In this document: positions 44,401-56,608 of the stretch, one piece after another
Layout: each line of letters opens with the position of its first letter
How positions within the stretch are numbered: the stretch's first letter is position 1
Assembly (NCBI GenBank): GCA_028564705.1
Contig: JAPXFQ010001936.1
Span: 806,001 to 870,000, forward strand
DNA from: Apricaphanius iberus
Lineage: Eukaryota; Chordata; Actinopteri; Cyprinodontiformes; Aphaniidae
DNA length: 64,000 bases
Reading direction: 5' to 3'
The notes under the pieces: generated by a model
Told to the model about the DNA's origin: nothing
The model's database searches: none
The model's input: only the letters and a program-made list of their open reading frames with translations
Position numbers and translations under genes: made by a program

Positions 44401-47400
44401 AGGACACAAGCTATTGCCTTCTCTTGCTCAAGAAAGCGCTCAATCATCTTTTGACGAGACCCCACGGTCAGGCTGCACCTCTCTCATGTCTCGCCCTTTT
44501 TTTCCAGCTGTAGGCGAACGCTGATACAGCTTTTTTGCAGACCCTTATGGCCCGATCGTTCCTTGGATCCATGTGAAAAGATGTTTAGTCTGTCTTTTGT
44601 CACTCCAAGCTTAAACTACAGTTAGGGTTTGATTACGTGAGTTTGGAAAATTGCTCTGTACTTTTATCACGATTTTAATGGCTGTAACGCAGTTTAGTAC
44701 ATGATGTATAATGAATGCAGATTAAGGAAAAGTCAGGTTTCTTTATGTAACCCAGTCTGTGTGTGTAAACCAGGTGAAATATATACCATGTTCTGGCTAT
44801 TAAATTACGATCAAACCGTACTTCACAATGTGTAAGTATGTGCACCTATTTATTCCTACAAGAACTCTTACCTATGGCGTTGTGGAGTCTGTGGCCAAAA
44901 CACTGCAAGCTGGGCCAGTTGTTGTCCTTAAGGGCTTTTATGATGTTGGTGCCACTATCAGTTGTCATGCAGACGAGTCGTTCCTCCGAAAATCCCCCGG
45001 AGCTGAGAGAGTCTTTTAAGGGGATGCGCTGTGTGAAGGCAGACGCTGCGCGGAGTCCAGCTCGTGTTGAACCGTCAGGCTCAGATATGGCTGCATGCGA
45101 GTCGTATTGTACAGGTGAGGCAGCGCTACATCGGCGAAATACTTGCGACTGGGGACAACGTATCTTGCTTCTAATACGTTCAGCATGTGATTAAAGCCTC
45201 GCTTTTCGACAGAATAAATTGGCAGCATGTCTGTGGCAATATGAAACGTGATTGCCTCTGTAATCGCTTTCCATCGCGCTCCGTTTTTATCATAGGGCAC
45301 ACAGTTTGTAAAGCTCTCGGGAAGTGTTGTTTTCGCCATGGAGCCGGTTGCACTTCTCCCGTCGTTCTGGATGTTTATTCCCCAGGTGCTGGAAAAGATT
45401 TGTTGTAGTGCTGCTTCCAGTAGCAACAGCCTTTAAACATATTTTACGGCAAGCTTTCGTCTGTGTTTTGTCTGCAACATCAAAACCAAACCAGTTCCAA
45501 ATTACGCAATTATCTGTGCCTTTCTTTGGAAGTAGTTCTCCGCTACACGCTGCCATGTTGTTATGACTGCGATAAGGGAGGAGGGGCCTGGCTTATATCG
45601 AGCTACGGTAAACCACAAGGACAAAACGCGGTAAAGTCCGGAAAAACTATTGTGGCAATAAAACTTGAGTTTGAAAAATAAAAATCCTTTTAAACAACAA
45701 AATCGATTAAATCGATTTTATTTTTTTTTGCCCAGCCCTACCTAGTACTAATTCTAACAGATTCTGGATTTTTATACCTATTTTAGCTGTAAAAAAAACC
45801 TGTCAAACTGTTTTTTTTTTTTACTTGTGAATCGATTTTTGTTAATTTTTTTCAACGCAGCCCTAGGAAACATTCAGACTAATTCCTGGACAAACATTTT
45901 CTGTAGAACATTTTTAGGTCTTAACATAAATTTTCATCTTCTTCCAACATTTAGTCCATGTTTCTTGCCGTTTTCTGTTCAGTGATGATATTTTTTCTCT
46001 CTTGATGTTCAGTTCGAGAGGCTGCCGAGCCCCGAGCCTCACAGACGCAGTCACCGTGACAACGACCGGCCCCGGCGCTCCCCGTCGCCTCGCCACAGAC
46101 GCAGCCGCTCCCCCCGACGGTTGGTAGTCGCCCTGTCTTGTGTGTGAGCGCGGTCTGAGCGCGAGCAGAGATTAACCCGACTGTTTGCCTTGCAGGAGGA
46201 GCAGATCCCCAAAGAGGAGAAGGTGAGTCTGAAGATTTAAACCCGTTTGGTGTTTGAGTTGGACTCTGTAATCGTGTGTCGCTGTGTTTGAACAGCCCGT
46301 CGCCCCGCAGGGAGCGCCACCGCAGCAAGAGCCCCCGGCGCCACCGCAGCCGCTCCAGAGACAGGCGGCACCGCTCCAAGTCGCCCGGTAGGTTCAGCAG
46401 AGAAAGACTCAGAACCGAGCTGCTATAGCAGAGACGTCCAAACGTATTAATATATGGGCTAAAATCAAGGCGAAATAGGCCAGAAAAATATATTTCTTTA
46501 AAAAAAATTATATATTTTTTACCTGCTTAACAATAAATTACAGATGTTATATTTGAATGAAAAAGATAAAGTAGAAAATGTATTTTTAAAAGATTGTAGA
46601 TTTAAAACACGGCTTTTAAGGTTTGCCTTTTTTTTTTAAATCTGTTATTTTTAGCTATGTTTGGTTCCATGCTCAATGAAATAAAAAAAAGCAAAACAAA
46701 TAAGATAAAAGATGAATAATTTGGATAATTTTCTAATCATTTTAATTTGTCAACAAAATTTATACTCTTATAACAAAAAGTCTCCATCTGTATTAATCAT
46801 TTGTGTTGTGGTGCCAATAACAGAAAGTACCGGTCTTGAACGTTTGTCTAGGACCGTACCAAATCAGTCTGAGGGCCGTAGGTGGCCCCCGGGACGCACT
46901 TTGGACACCCCTGTCCTAGAAGCAGCTTCTACCATAGAAATCCTCCATGTTGGATCTCCCTTACTTTGGTTTGGAGACGTTTCTGAAGGTCCCAGGACAG
47001 GATTTCAGTCGGGTTGAGGTCTGGACGTTGACTAGGCCGTTGCAGCCTCATTCTGCTTTAGAAAAACACGTCTTAGCTCTGTCGTCGTCTCGTAGGTTAA
47101 CAGATCTGTCCTACGGTCATAGCGCCCCCAGGATCCGAACCCGGTTCAACATAAACGCAGTTTTTCTTTTTTATAGCAGCTTCTAGTTAATAATCGCTGT
47201 AAAGAAAGTGGAAAATAAGTCAAATCCAAACTATTTGAATGAATGAAGAACTTAATTTGGCTTTGTAGCCGGTGGTACAACCAAATAGCCTTACAGCGCA
47301 ACTTTCCTAGAGAAAACCACACTTTAAAAACATCTACTATTGTGGTCAGGTGGCTGTAGGATCGCCATATATAGGAGAGAGGGTTAACGTCGGGTCGGGG

Positions 47401-49672
47401 TGGATGTGTGAGGGGGAATAAACAGGAACTTTTTGAGCAGCCTCAGAAATGCAGCTGTAGGTCAGTGTGACTCGCCATCCTCTGCATGGGAGTGGGAGGC
47501 AGGAACAGGGGTGAGGCGGCCACCTTTTTGTTTGATTTCTAGCCTTGAATTCGTCACCTGGAGCCAAATAGCAAATTGCTTTGGGTACAGGAATGATCTT
47601 TTTTCTCCCCCTTGAGTCTCACTGCGTCTTCATTCTCTCTAACAGCCAAATTAGAGTCAGTTTCCACCAAGCCGGGCTGAAAAGCTTCTCCTAGTTGGCT
47701 TCCATTTCTCATATATTTTCTGAGTTCGTAACCAACCTGCCGCTTTAGCTCATTCAGCGTTTGAGTCTGAGAGATTACAGCCTGACACATCGTGTTGATC
47801 ATGCAATTCTCAGTTTCCGCTGAAACCTGTTAAAATTTGCGATACACCAGGAATCCACCCACTCCATATAGCAGAAAATAAAGTTACCATAATTCCGATC
47901 ATGTAAATATCTTCGACATCTGCTACGGAAAGCAGCAACATGCAGATAGACCAGAAGAATAAACCTGAGTTTGGAGGAAAAATGCAGAATCGTTCCAGAC
48001 AGACTCTGACAGGACAAAGAGCAGCAGGATAAGACATGAGACAGAGGGAGAAGTAAAAAATAGTCTTTTCTCGCAGAGAGTAAGAGGTTGAATTTTGAGC
48101 TGATGCTTGAAATAAACGTCTCTAAATATTTTAAAGGCGTTGATTTATTATCCAGCTTATTATCGGTCCAAAAAGGATTATCCAAGAAAATCGTTTTTGC
48201 TATTATTTGGTGAAATTCTGCATGAATATTTCAACCTTTTTAAAGCAACTTTTTATTCCCTGAACATATTTAAACTGATCCCGTCTCTTTCTAAATAAAC
48301 CCGAACACGGTGGCAAGGCGATTACGAAAATAAGATGATGGTGATTATTTCTACGACATTGAACGCTTTCTATTTTTATCTAAACAAAGCAATAATAATA
48401 AAATAAATTAAATATAGCCTGCATCATTAATGTGTCGTACAGATCATGCGCTCACATCTCATTATTTCCAAAATAGGTGCTAACGCTAGCTGCTAAAGGA
48501 ACGTCCATTCTAAAGAAAATTTGTTTTTCCGACCAGCAGGGGGCCTCCTGCTTCTCGGTACCGCGTTTTTTTTTCTTTTACTTGATTGGGCAGTTAGGTT
48601 GACAAAAAAAAGCGGCACTTCAACCAGATTAATCAATTGGCGTAACGATCTAAACACGCCACAAGATGATCGTTATAAAGTTTTTTTAATATCACAATTT
48701 TGATTGAAATTTGATTAATTGCCTAACCTAACATCTGATTGGTTAAGCTGGACGGCCAATCGTGTTCTAGCGTTATTCGTTTGTGACGAGAGATCAAATA
48801 AATTCGCAATGAGAAATGAAATTACGCTGAAATGACTAATTACAAAAATAAAAAAAGTTTATATCAGATTCATGTTGATTTATTTGACGCATGCATCAAG
48901 TTTTATTTGAAAATGTAGCATACATTTAATTGATTAAATTGTGGATCCTTTGGCCTTCCGTACATATCCTCGGTTAAACCGACACGAGGTGAACTTTCAA
49001 CTAAAACAACCGCAGTTACGTTAATCAGATTTGTTTCTTCATTACAGATTGTAAATCTGCTGCTGCGCCTCATTAGCTAGAGTTCAGATATTAAATATTT
49101 TTATAAGAGCTTGTGATGGTGGATGAATCTGAACTGTTTGGTTTTTTTCCTCAGGTCACCACAGAAGCCACAGACATCGCAGCCAAACCCCAGAGCGGTG
49201 AGTCCATGGAGGAGATCAAGTTCAGCAACAAAATCTGCATCAGTTGGTTCCAGAAACGCCTGATTTACAACTTCATGGCCAAAAACGCTCGTTTATTTGT
49301 CGTAAAATGCCGCTCCAGTATAAAACCCCGGTGGTTGTGTTACACTTTTTTACTGTTTCTATCAGAGTTAAAGGGTTAAAAAAAACTGAAGCTGGTAAAA
49401 TGTTTGGCAGCGTTGGAGAAAAATTATCCAATATTTAAGGTTTTTGTCGACATTTATCCCACAGAGGGAAGTTCATTTAACGGTTTAATCCTATAGTCGG
49501 TTTACTGCTAATAAAACTATTTTTTACGCTACTGGTTAAACAGAATATGTTAGTTTTTAACATTAAAAATCAATAAATTCCTTTTTTTATTTTTGACTGA
49601 GATGTTCTGTTTGCTTTCATCCTCAGGAGCTCAAAGAAGAGCCACAAAAAGAGCCGGAGAGGAAACGACTGA
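38481..49672 (+). CDS. prpf38a: Pre-mRNA-splicing factor 38A, complete, ten exons
   Basis: Coding exons: 38481-38610, 39616-39775, 39865-39986, 40090-40175, 40340-40450, 46013-46119, 46196-46222, 46296-46387, 49155-49197 and 49627-49672. All introns are GT-AG and phases agree. The total is 924 nt, 307 aa. Residues 1-180 are the PRP38 domain (MANRTVKDANSIHGTNPQYL, FVGGVYGGNIKPTPFLC, LEPLYNDYRKIKSQNRDG, MHVDEFIDELLH). An acidic stretch follows (ESSDDEDEEDEK), then an Arg-Ser-rich tail ending KKSHKKSRRGND. PRPF38A is a B-complex spliceosome component needed for spliceosome activation. Exon 7 is a 27-nt microexon between 76- and 73-bp introns. Intron 5 (5562 bp) and intron 8 (2767 bp) are swollen with transposons. 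The human protein is about five residues longer. Confidence 0.97.
41381..42159. mobile_element. Old hAT-like non-autonomous element (CACTAGATGGCAGCC family, copy 2 of 3)
   Basis: Begins TAGGGGTGCACGATC and ends, inverted, TAGGGGTTTCACAATTC. The body shares long ordered word sets with 58530-58970 (CTAGCAAGTAGCTA[A/T]TAGCTAAG, ACAGTTAAACCA, AAAGAGTCACTAGATGGCAG) and with 16600-17020. The target-site duplication is eroded. Confidence 0.6.
42646..43771. mobile_element. hAT-type non-autonomous element with perfect 8-bp duplication
   Basis: Flanked by exact CTGTCCAC at 42638-42645 and 43772-43779. Termini are TAGGGCTGAACGATTT on both ends in inverted orientation, followed by inverted copies of (A/T)ATCGCGATTT-type words. 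It is 1126 bp long with no transposase. It sits inside the older hAT transposon 42164-45740, splitting it downstream of the transposase C-terminus. Confidence 0.9.
43867..45556 (-). pseudogene. hAT transposase (ZBED-like) relic
   Basis: Order on the - strand: NCVIWNWFGF, then TNLFQHLGNKHPE, a BED zinc-finger remnant (45290-45556); ITFHIATDMLPIYSVEKRGF, the start of the RNase-H-like domain (45016-45426); QKMIERFLEQEKAI and TWQHLEALE (44193-44465); and KEELLDMATLLDPRFR, the alpha-helical C-terminal region (43867-44169). The pieces lie in several frames with internal stops, so it is nonfunctional. ZBED1-type hAT transposases show this order. Confidence 0.75.
46429..46913. mobile_element. hAT-type MITE in prpf38a intron 8
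   Basis: Left end CAGAGACGTCCAAACG; right end inverted CAGGGGTGTCCAAAGTGCGT. Internal GGCCGTAGGTGGCCCCCGGG is the hallmark of the same broad family as 14505-14993 and 31860-32213. The 8-bp flanks are only partly alike. Confidence 0.65.
46914..49154. other. Rest of prpf38a intron 8
   Basis: Mostly AT-rich. A - strand cluster of open frames (47346-48185) is of unknown nature (see findings). GGTTGAGGTCTGGACGTTGACTAGGCC-like words near 47013 are a scrap of a Tc1-type terminal coding region. Confidence 0.3.
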
Positions 49673-49975
49673 CATCACATCTGTTTAATTTTCCCCTTTT
49701 TGTTGTATTTTTTTATTTTTTTTTAGCCCCTTTTTTAATTCTTCAACTTATTTTTATTCCAACAGTTTCAGGATCCGATATCTGGACCCCCTGATTGCTC
49801 TGCGACATTTATGAAGCTTCTGGTTCTGTTGGGTTTCTGTGGCTCAGATCAGACAATATTCTCCAGATGCTTTCAGGCGCCGCAGATCAACCTGTGTGTA
49901 AAAAAAAAATTTTTTTTTTATTTGGTGTATGAGCGTTTAAAACATCCTTTAAAATAAAAACATCGACACAAGGTG
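49673..49975 (+). other. prpf38a 3' UTR
   Basis: AATAAA at 49953-49958 is a candidate poly(A) signal about 280 bp past the stop codon. A second AATAAA lies near 50021. Confidence 0.5.
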
Positions 49976-52632
49976 ATTTTTGATGGTTTCACTGAATTCA
50001 TTAGAAACTTTTCAGGTGAAATAAAACAAAAAATTCCCAGCAGCTGATGGATGCGATACGGATAGCGCCGCCTTTTGGAAACAGGAAAATCATTCATCTT
50101 TTAAAAAAATGCAACGCTGGACATCATAGTTTTTTTTTTTTTCAATGTTCGTTTTAAAGAACCAAAATTATCGAATACAGATTTATTTTAAAGAGCTTTA
50201 TATTAAAAAAAATAGTAGATTTTTTGTCATTTTGGTCGTAATTGATGAGTTAATTGGCTTAATTCTGGGTGAATCTGGGAGACGAATAGAAATCAGCCAC
50301 CAGAGATGCTTATTGGTTCTTCTTAGCAACGGTTGCCACCACAGGATTATTTTTGACTCCTCACTTTTGACCAGAGTTATCTTCCCATGAAGAAAACGGC
50401 TAAGAAGAAGAACGAAGCTTCCAACACGTTTAACCATCAGGACTTTTACTGGAATCATGGTGCCACCGGTGCAGAGCTTACTCGGCGTAACCAGAAGGTG
50501 GCTTTCACGGCAGCTGCAGATTTAGGCAGATGGAAGAGACGAGAAGGGAGCAAATAAATGACTCCTACTGAGGAGTGTATCCTCTGAGCTCCTGGTTCAG
50601 GTCTTATTCTAGCAACTCCTAGAATTATTCTACAAATGAGGAAAAACGAGAAAAAAGTTTATTTTTCCAGAGAGTAAAACTTGTTTTATTTACATCTATA
50701 AACTGAAAATGAAGAACTTCCAGCCTTTATTTCTTGTGATCTCACTGATTGTGGTTTACAGAATGGAAAACCTAAAATTCAATATAACAATATTCCATCG
50801 GATCAATGATTCTGAGAACCGAAATTTATTTATGTCAGTTCTTGGTTGGGGCTTGTTTTGCATAGAGATCAGTTTGTGGTCTGATCGCTGCTTTTAGTTA
50901 ATCTGTTAAGCAAAAATCCCATAGATTCTCTGTGGGGTTAAAGGTCAGGCCCGGATGCTGGCCAGTCTAACCCAGAACCACTACTGACCAGGTTCTGGTT
51001 CCTCTGGCTGTGTGGATGAATAAATCCTGATGGAAAATTAAACCAACATCTTCATGAAGCTCGTTAGCAGCAGGAAAAGCTCTAAAGGTTCTGGTAGCTT
51101 TGACTGTGGACTTCAGAAAACCCAGTGGACCAGAACCTGGTACCTCTGATCATCACTGGATGGAGAGACTTCACACTCAGAAATTAAAGTACAGAGTTGT
51201 ACTTTTTGTCACTTAAAGGTACTATTTTTATACCCTTAACATCAGAGTTACCGACAATAAATTATTTTTGACTTATGCAGTTTATTCAAATATTTATGCT
51301 GGAATAGCAAAATTTCACGTCAAAATAATTTAAAAAATCAGGTCAGCATGTTTAAAGCAAAACAGATCCTTGTAAAGTTATTTGCTTGATTAAAACCAAA
51401 CAAACTATTAACTCAATTTTCATAAATCTAGGTTTGGTAATGTGTTTTTTGATCACCAGACATTGTACACTATCCGAAGAGAAATGTAAAAAAAAAAATT
51501 AAAGAAGTACTTTTTAGTTCTGAGGAACGGTTATGTACCTTTAAGACATGAAAAGTGTACGAATTATTACCCTGAGGTCCAATATTTCTTTTTTTTCCTG
51601 TTACTTAGGGCTCGTTAATGTACCCATATATCTGACAGTGTTCCCTCTGGACCTCCAGCAACTTTGGTTCTGGTCTTCCTCCAGACTCCTGTGACCTGGA
51701 GTACCAAATAGACTTTGAACCAACAATCTGGTTCTGGTTCTCCTCGGTCCAAGTGACAAAAAAGGCCCGTTTGAGGAACTTTTCCATCTCCAGAACCCCG
51801 TCAACCCCAAACAAGAGACCCACATGAAGGAAAAAAAAAAACATTTTTTTTTTTTCCTGTCTTTCCCTTTAATGGAGAATCAAAATATTCTGACCTACTT
51901 ATAAATCCCACTCAGCATATTTCCAAGGTAAACAGAACCATTGATCTGCTAGAGCGGGGAAATAAATTGAGGAGTATTATCTCATTATAACCAGAAAGTT
52001 TCCTGTTATAACGACTTTGGGATCTCATAACGACATGATGTTCTTGAGTGTTCAACGCTTCTGTAAAATGAAAAGTTAATATGTAGTTATCTTACTTATA
52101 GCTATGTCTGCATATTGTTTTTAATCGAGGTTAAAGAAGATTCCTTACGTCAGTCTGAGGTGATTCTTTGTGCCGTAATGTGAACAACAATAAGGTAGTC
52201 GGCCTGTAGAGAACTTTACCTCCATAAGAACAACCAACAGGTTTCCTGATCACTGCTGGCATAGCACTAACTTTATTTAATTTAATGTTATCCATGTCAA
52301 CTCCCACAAGTGTTAGTATACCTCCACCGTCTCATATCTTGTCATTTATCACCTACAGTTGAATATTATTCACATTTATAAGCATCCATTTAACTCAGTT
52401 AAGTTTGTGCTGGTTACCAGCTTTAATAGGGGGAATATTGGGGTAAAGTTTGTGTTTCCCAGAACTTCTGGGCTCCAGGACGTCTCCCTCGGGTCAGATC
52501 AGAATTACCTATCAGTTTTTCTTTGCAGAAAAACATTTAGTGATTCCCCGTAAATTGTGTGATGATTGTAGAAGAAGATCAAACATATGAGCCCCATTAG
52601 AGCATGAGGTGGAAGAGATGAAGATGGGGGAC
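49976..52632. other. Intergenic, no recognised gene
   Basis: AT-rich. A short frame at 50387-50557 is noted in findings. About 51185-51640 contains AAAGGTAC and GTACCTTTAA words in inverted relation, perhaps an eroded MITE. Nothing else stands out. Confidence 0.3.
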
Positions 52633-52634
52633 GC

Positions 52635-53240
52635 CAGTGTTGGGCAACTTACATTTAAAAAGTAATTAGTTATACTTAGAAATACATTTATCCAAAAAGT
52701 AATTGAGTTAGTAACTCAGTTATTACACTGCAAAAGTAATTAGTTACTCAGCAAAGTACCTGTAGCATTATTTTTATTTTCTACAATGCAGTTACGTTTC
52801 ATAATCTGTAACAACATATACAGTATTTTTTAGAACATTTGGTATTTAAACTTGACTTAATAAGATTAATTCTCCATGTCTGAGTAATCCTCCTGAATCC
52901 TGCTCTCTGAGCAGCTGCCCCTCCCACTCCTAGAGAACGACTGAGTGTTCAACTAGTGACATCACTGTTTGAAAAGTGAGTGCTAGAGGTGTCTGCTCCG
53001 CCCCCTGCGGGCAGAGCGGCTTACCTCTGCTAGAGTTCCAAACACACCCTCCTCCTTCTCAAAGCTCATAGCTGCTTCGGTTTCTGGCAGCTTAAAACAC
53101 TTTTTTTTTGTTGGATTTTTTACTTTCTTTGAGAAAACGCCCGTTTGGCCGCATGGATTAAAGGATTTTATTCTACATTCCTAAAGAACAGCAGCTGGAT
53201 CAAAGAACAAAGACGCCTGATGGACAGAGAAGTAAGTGGC
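52635..53240 (+). repeat. Fragment of a CAGTGTTGGGCAA-type DNA element
   Basis: CAGTGTTGGGCAACTTACAT at 52636, followed by AAAAAGTAATTAGTTA and CTGCAAAAGTAATTAGTTAC, is a terminus widespread in fish genomes. Downstream, ACATTCCTAAAGAACAGCAG ending with a consensus donor AGAAGTAAGT near 53231 looks like an old exon. No matching right terminus was found. Confidence 0.4.
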
Positions 53241-54560
53241 TACATGCTAATGCTAATGTGTGTTATCCATTTATCAATCTGCTTATGTGATCTTATAACA
53301 GCATTTTGAGGTTAATTAATTGATCTGTAGCATCTCAGAATGTTCAGTAAACGGGTGCAAACAACTCCCATAGCTTTTTTTATATACTGGGCTGGAAAGA
53401 TTTGTTTAGTGGATGCAGCTATGTTGGTTTGGGTTCTGTCTAAAGCCTGGAGATTTAGCAACTGAAATAGGCTTTAATGACTCATTGTGTGCTTTTCTAA
53501 TTCAATGTCAGAATACTGATAGAATACTGGGATTATAGAGAAACGAGCGGTTTTACTTCGTGGTCCAACTTTAACTCCAGGATACAAGTAAAATTTTAGG
53601 ACAAATTAATACTATATAACACCAACTGTAATATATTTGCGTATATATGTCTATCCCCAAAGTTGAAAGCTTTAAAATAGCATGATATAGGCCTAGTCCC
53701 TTTAAGAGATTTTAGGACTGATTTGGTGTCAAATGACCTGGAAGCCATTGAAGGAAAACATGATATATAACAGTAAAATATTAACATAAAATATATGTAA
53801 CTTTTGTATTCTGCTGCATGTTGGACACGACCAAAAAGACGATTGTAGCCCATTTGTGGGATCCATCTTCCTGTTCTGACTCCAACCTTGGCCCAATCCT
53901 GGTGAAGCTCCCCCAGATTGCTGAGTGGATTTTACTTGACGATCCTGACCAGGCTGCAGTTATCATTGTTGCTGCCGTCGCACCTTTTTCCGCCACACTT
54001 TACCCTTCCACTCAACGTTATACAGAAATAAGCTTGGATACAAACAGCATAATACTGAGCAGCTTCGTTAACAGTGACCTTTGTGGGTTCAGCTCCTTGT
54101 GAGGGAATCTGCCCAGTCAGCAGTCTCATACATTACATTTTTACTTAGTGGTGGAATATCCATTAAATATGGGTTTCACTTTCTAAAATGAGGAATAACA
54201 AATATTTAACCCTTCCACATTATCATATATCAACATCCAATAACGTATTATCCAAGGACTGTTTGGTTTCATGCATCCTGACATAGATCTGTAAACACCA
54301 GATACCAGTAAAGCTTTCTTTAGGGAACATCTGTGTAGGAATAAGGTCATTAGTTTCTGTGGTTCTGACTACAGATGCAACGAAACCACTTTCTTCAAAC
54401 CGATACGATACCGATACTCAGATCTGAGTACTTGCTGATACCAAGTTCCAATGCCTATACTTCTACCACACATAAAAACCAACAAACTTGAAGGCAGGTT
54501 TTATCTTATTCTCTTCTTGTTACGACAAATCAGAGACGGCCCGAGGTGTAAGGTAACTGA
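53241..54560. other. Intergenic, no recognised gene
   Basis: No family recognised. Open frames on both strands at 53780-54130 overlap each other and show no domain signature. Confidence 0.3.
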
Positions 54561-54565
54561 CGGTA

Positions 54566-55510
54566 CGCACACACCGAACGCGATTGAAGCGAGCAGAGAG
54601 TCAGGTTTACATGTTAAGTCAATGGAGGAGCGCAATGAAGCGCGGCAGGGGATCCCGCTTCAAATCAGAAGCAGATTCTGTCATGAAGGAGAGACTGATA
54701 AACCACCCGGAGCTATATGACACCAGTTGTTTGCTGTACAGAGACAGGAATAAGAACGGACCTAGCTTGGAAAAAGATAAGTGAGAAGATTGGGCAACCT
54801 GGTGAGTTCATTTCACTTTTGAAAGTTTTGACCGAACCAGCGAAAAAGACAGCAAGTCCGCCTACTGTCCCGCTATTTTACCATTATTTTTCCCCCTGAT
54901 GTTCAAAGACATTTCTGCTAAATAAATAACCTGATTATTCAGAGGACTAATGCAGAAAAAAGTGGATTAGCCTCTTCTGCAAGGAGAGGCGGAGAGGATC
55001 AGCTGCAGGATCGGGAAGGAGCTGGAAGTTCTCCGCTGTCGTGGGGTTTCTCGACCCCTTCCTCACCCCGCAGGAGGCCAGCAGCAACATGGGGAGTAAG
55101 CAAGACCGCGGAGAACATCCTCCCCGAGTGCCAGGGACAGCCTGAAGAAGCAGGGGGAGTCCCAGACAGAAGGGATGTTTACAATGATTTAACGTAGGCA
55201 GTTATATAGGCACATATGTTATAGTTTACTAATAAACAGCGCACAGCGGTTCCGCTATAACGTAGTTCACCCTTCATGGCCTTGCTTTTTCGCAGATTTT
55301 TTTTATTCCACAGTACAATTTTAATGTGCATCTCATGGTTGATTGGAGGCAATTGCAAAATCTCCACCGTGTCGTGTATCCAACTTCACTACGTCAAAAT
55401 GACGTATTTTAAAGCGCAGCAACTTTGCTGTGGAAACGGTTCGAGGTGCGAATGTTCAAGCACCCAGCTGGGGGCGTGTGGCGCGTTTTGACGCTTTTGG
55501 TGTGGACGCA
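54566..55510. mobile_element. Possible non-autonomous DNA element
   Basis: GTACGCACACACCGAACGCG at the left and, inverted, GTGCGTCCACACCAAAAGCG at the right look like imperfect terminal inverted repeats about 945 bp apart. The internal segment near 54700 resembles 23590-23670. Target-site duplication not identified. Confidence 0.5.
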
Positions 55511-56605
55511 CCACAAGCGGTTCCTATATGTAAGCCACTATTTTATCATTAATTTTTTTTATTAACTTTCTATTTTTATTTTTCAAATGTTTTTAGATGT
55601 TGCAAAACTATTTAATTTAATGCATTTTCACTGAATAAAGATTTATATATTTTACCTTTTTAACTTAGAAAAGAAAAAAATTATATAAAAAAATTGAATT
55701 TAAATCAAATTTAAATTTACTTTTTTAATATTCATTGTTTGATTGTTGTTTTACCATAGTTACAATCTGATACTTTAGTTTAACCCTTCTTTTTTGTTTG
55801 AGCTTCAGATTGTCTAAGATAATATTAACAATTACCTCTAATTGATTTTAAGGATAAACTAAATAAACTCTAAACACTATTGTGGTTAATGGTCTTAACA
55901 GAAAGGGGGCGCCCGTGAGTAAAGAATCTGCTTAAGGCCCCATAAGACTTTGGGCCGGCTCTGCAACAAATGATGGAGAATTTGATAAAAAATAGAAATG
56001 ATGAATAGAAATGACACCAAAACTAAAAATTCAACTGAAAAGAAAACATTTTCTGAAAAATTATTAAAAAATCCACATTTTAAATATAGGTTCAGAGTAC
56101 ATTAGAACGGTATTGGCCCCGATACCAGTAACGGTATCAGTGCATCCTTATTTACCCGCCAACAGGTTTTCTGCAGGAATTAAACTGTTACAATAAAAAT
56201 AAAAATCAATGTTTCATGTTTTATTCATTTTTTGCATTTAACTCCAGGTGTAAAATAAACAGGACATACATGGCTAGTACTGTATGAGCAACAGGTGCTC
56301 TGATTTATTGCAATTGATTAGTATTGTGTTTTATATAAAACATGAGCAAAAAAAATGATCTGAAATACTACTGAAGTGTTATATTTTAGTTTTTAAACAA
56401 AGTAATGCTAACAGCTTACTCATAATCTTCAGTTCTGTATCTATATTTAACAGTTTTAATCAGGAGAAAATGCAGAAACAGGTCACAACAGGTAATAGCA
56501 GGAATATGAACGATTTTAAAACTGCATTGTTTAACTAATGTTATATTGTTGAATCAGTTTAGTAATTTTATCATCCCTTCAAGAGCATTGTGAAGGTAGG
56601 ATGTG
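55511..56605. other. Intergenic, no recognised gene
   Basis: AT-rich. Inverted AATAAA (TTTATT) occurs near 56220 and could serve IFIT transcripts on the - strand, but there is no way to choose. Confidence 0.3.
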
Positions 56606-56608
56606 TTA

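Larger units (their letters stand above)
42164..45740 (-). mobile_element. hAT transposon with broken BED-type transposase
   Basis: Flanked by CCTAGCAC (42156-42163) and CCTAGTAC (45741-45748), matching at 7 of 8 bases. The right end, inverted, starts TAGGGCTGGGCAAAAAAAAA with an ATCGATTTAATCGATT inner motif. The left end is eroded. It carries a decayed hAT transposase on the - strand and is itself interrupted by the MITE at 42646-43771. Confidence 0.7.
40487..45864. mobile_element. Probable oldest hAT shell in prpf38a intron 5
   Basis: TAGGGCCGGGTATCGATTTA at 40487 and, inverted, TAGGGCTGCGTTGAAAAAAA ending near 45864 look like hAT termini with subterminal ATCGATTT/AATCGATT words. The 8-bp flanks match at only about 5 positions. 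All other insertions of this intron lie between these ends. It could equally be two unrelated decayed hAT ends. Confidence 0.35.

Noticed and set aside
53781..54130. Overlapping frames on both strands as a gene
   Set aside because: No motif, no splice context and mutual overlap; indistinguishable from chance or an unclassified repeat.
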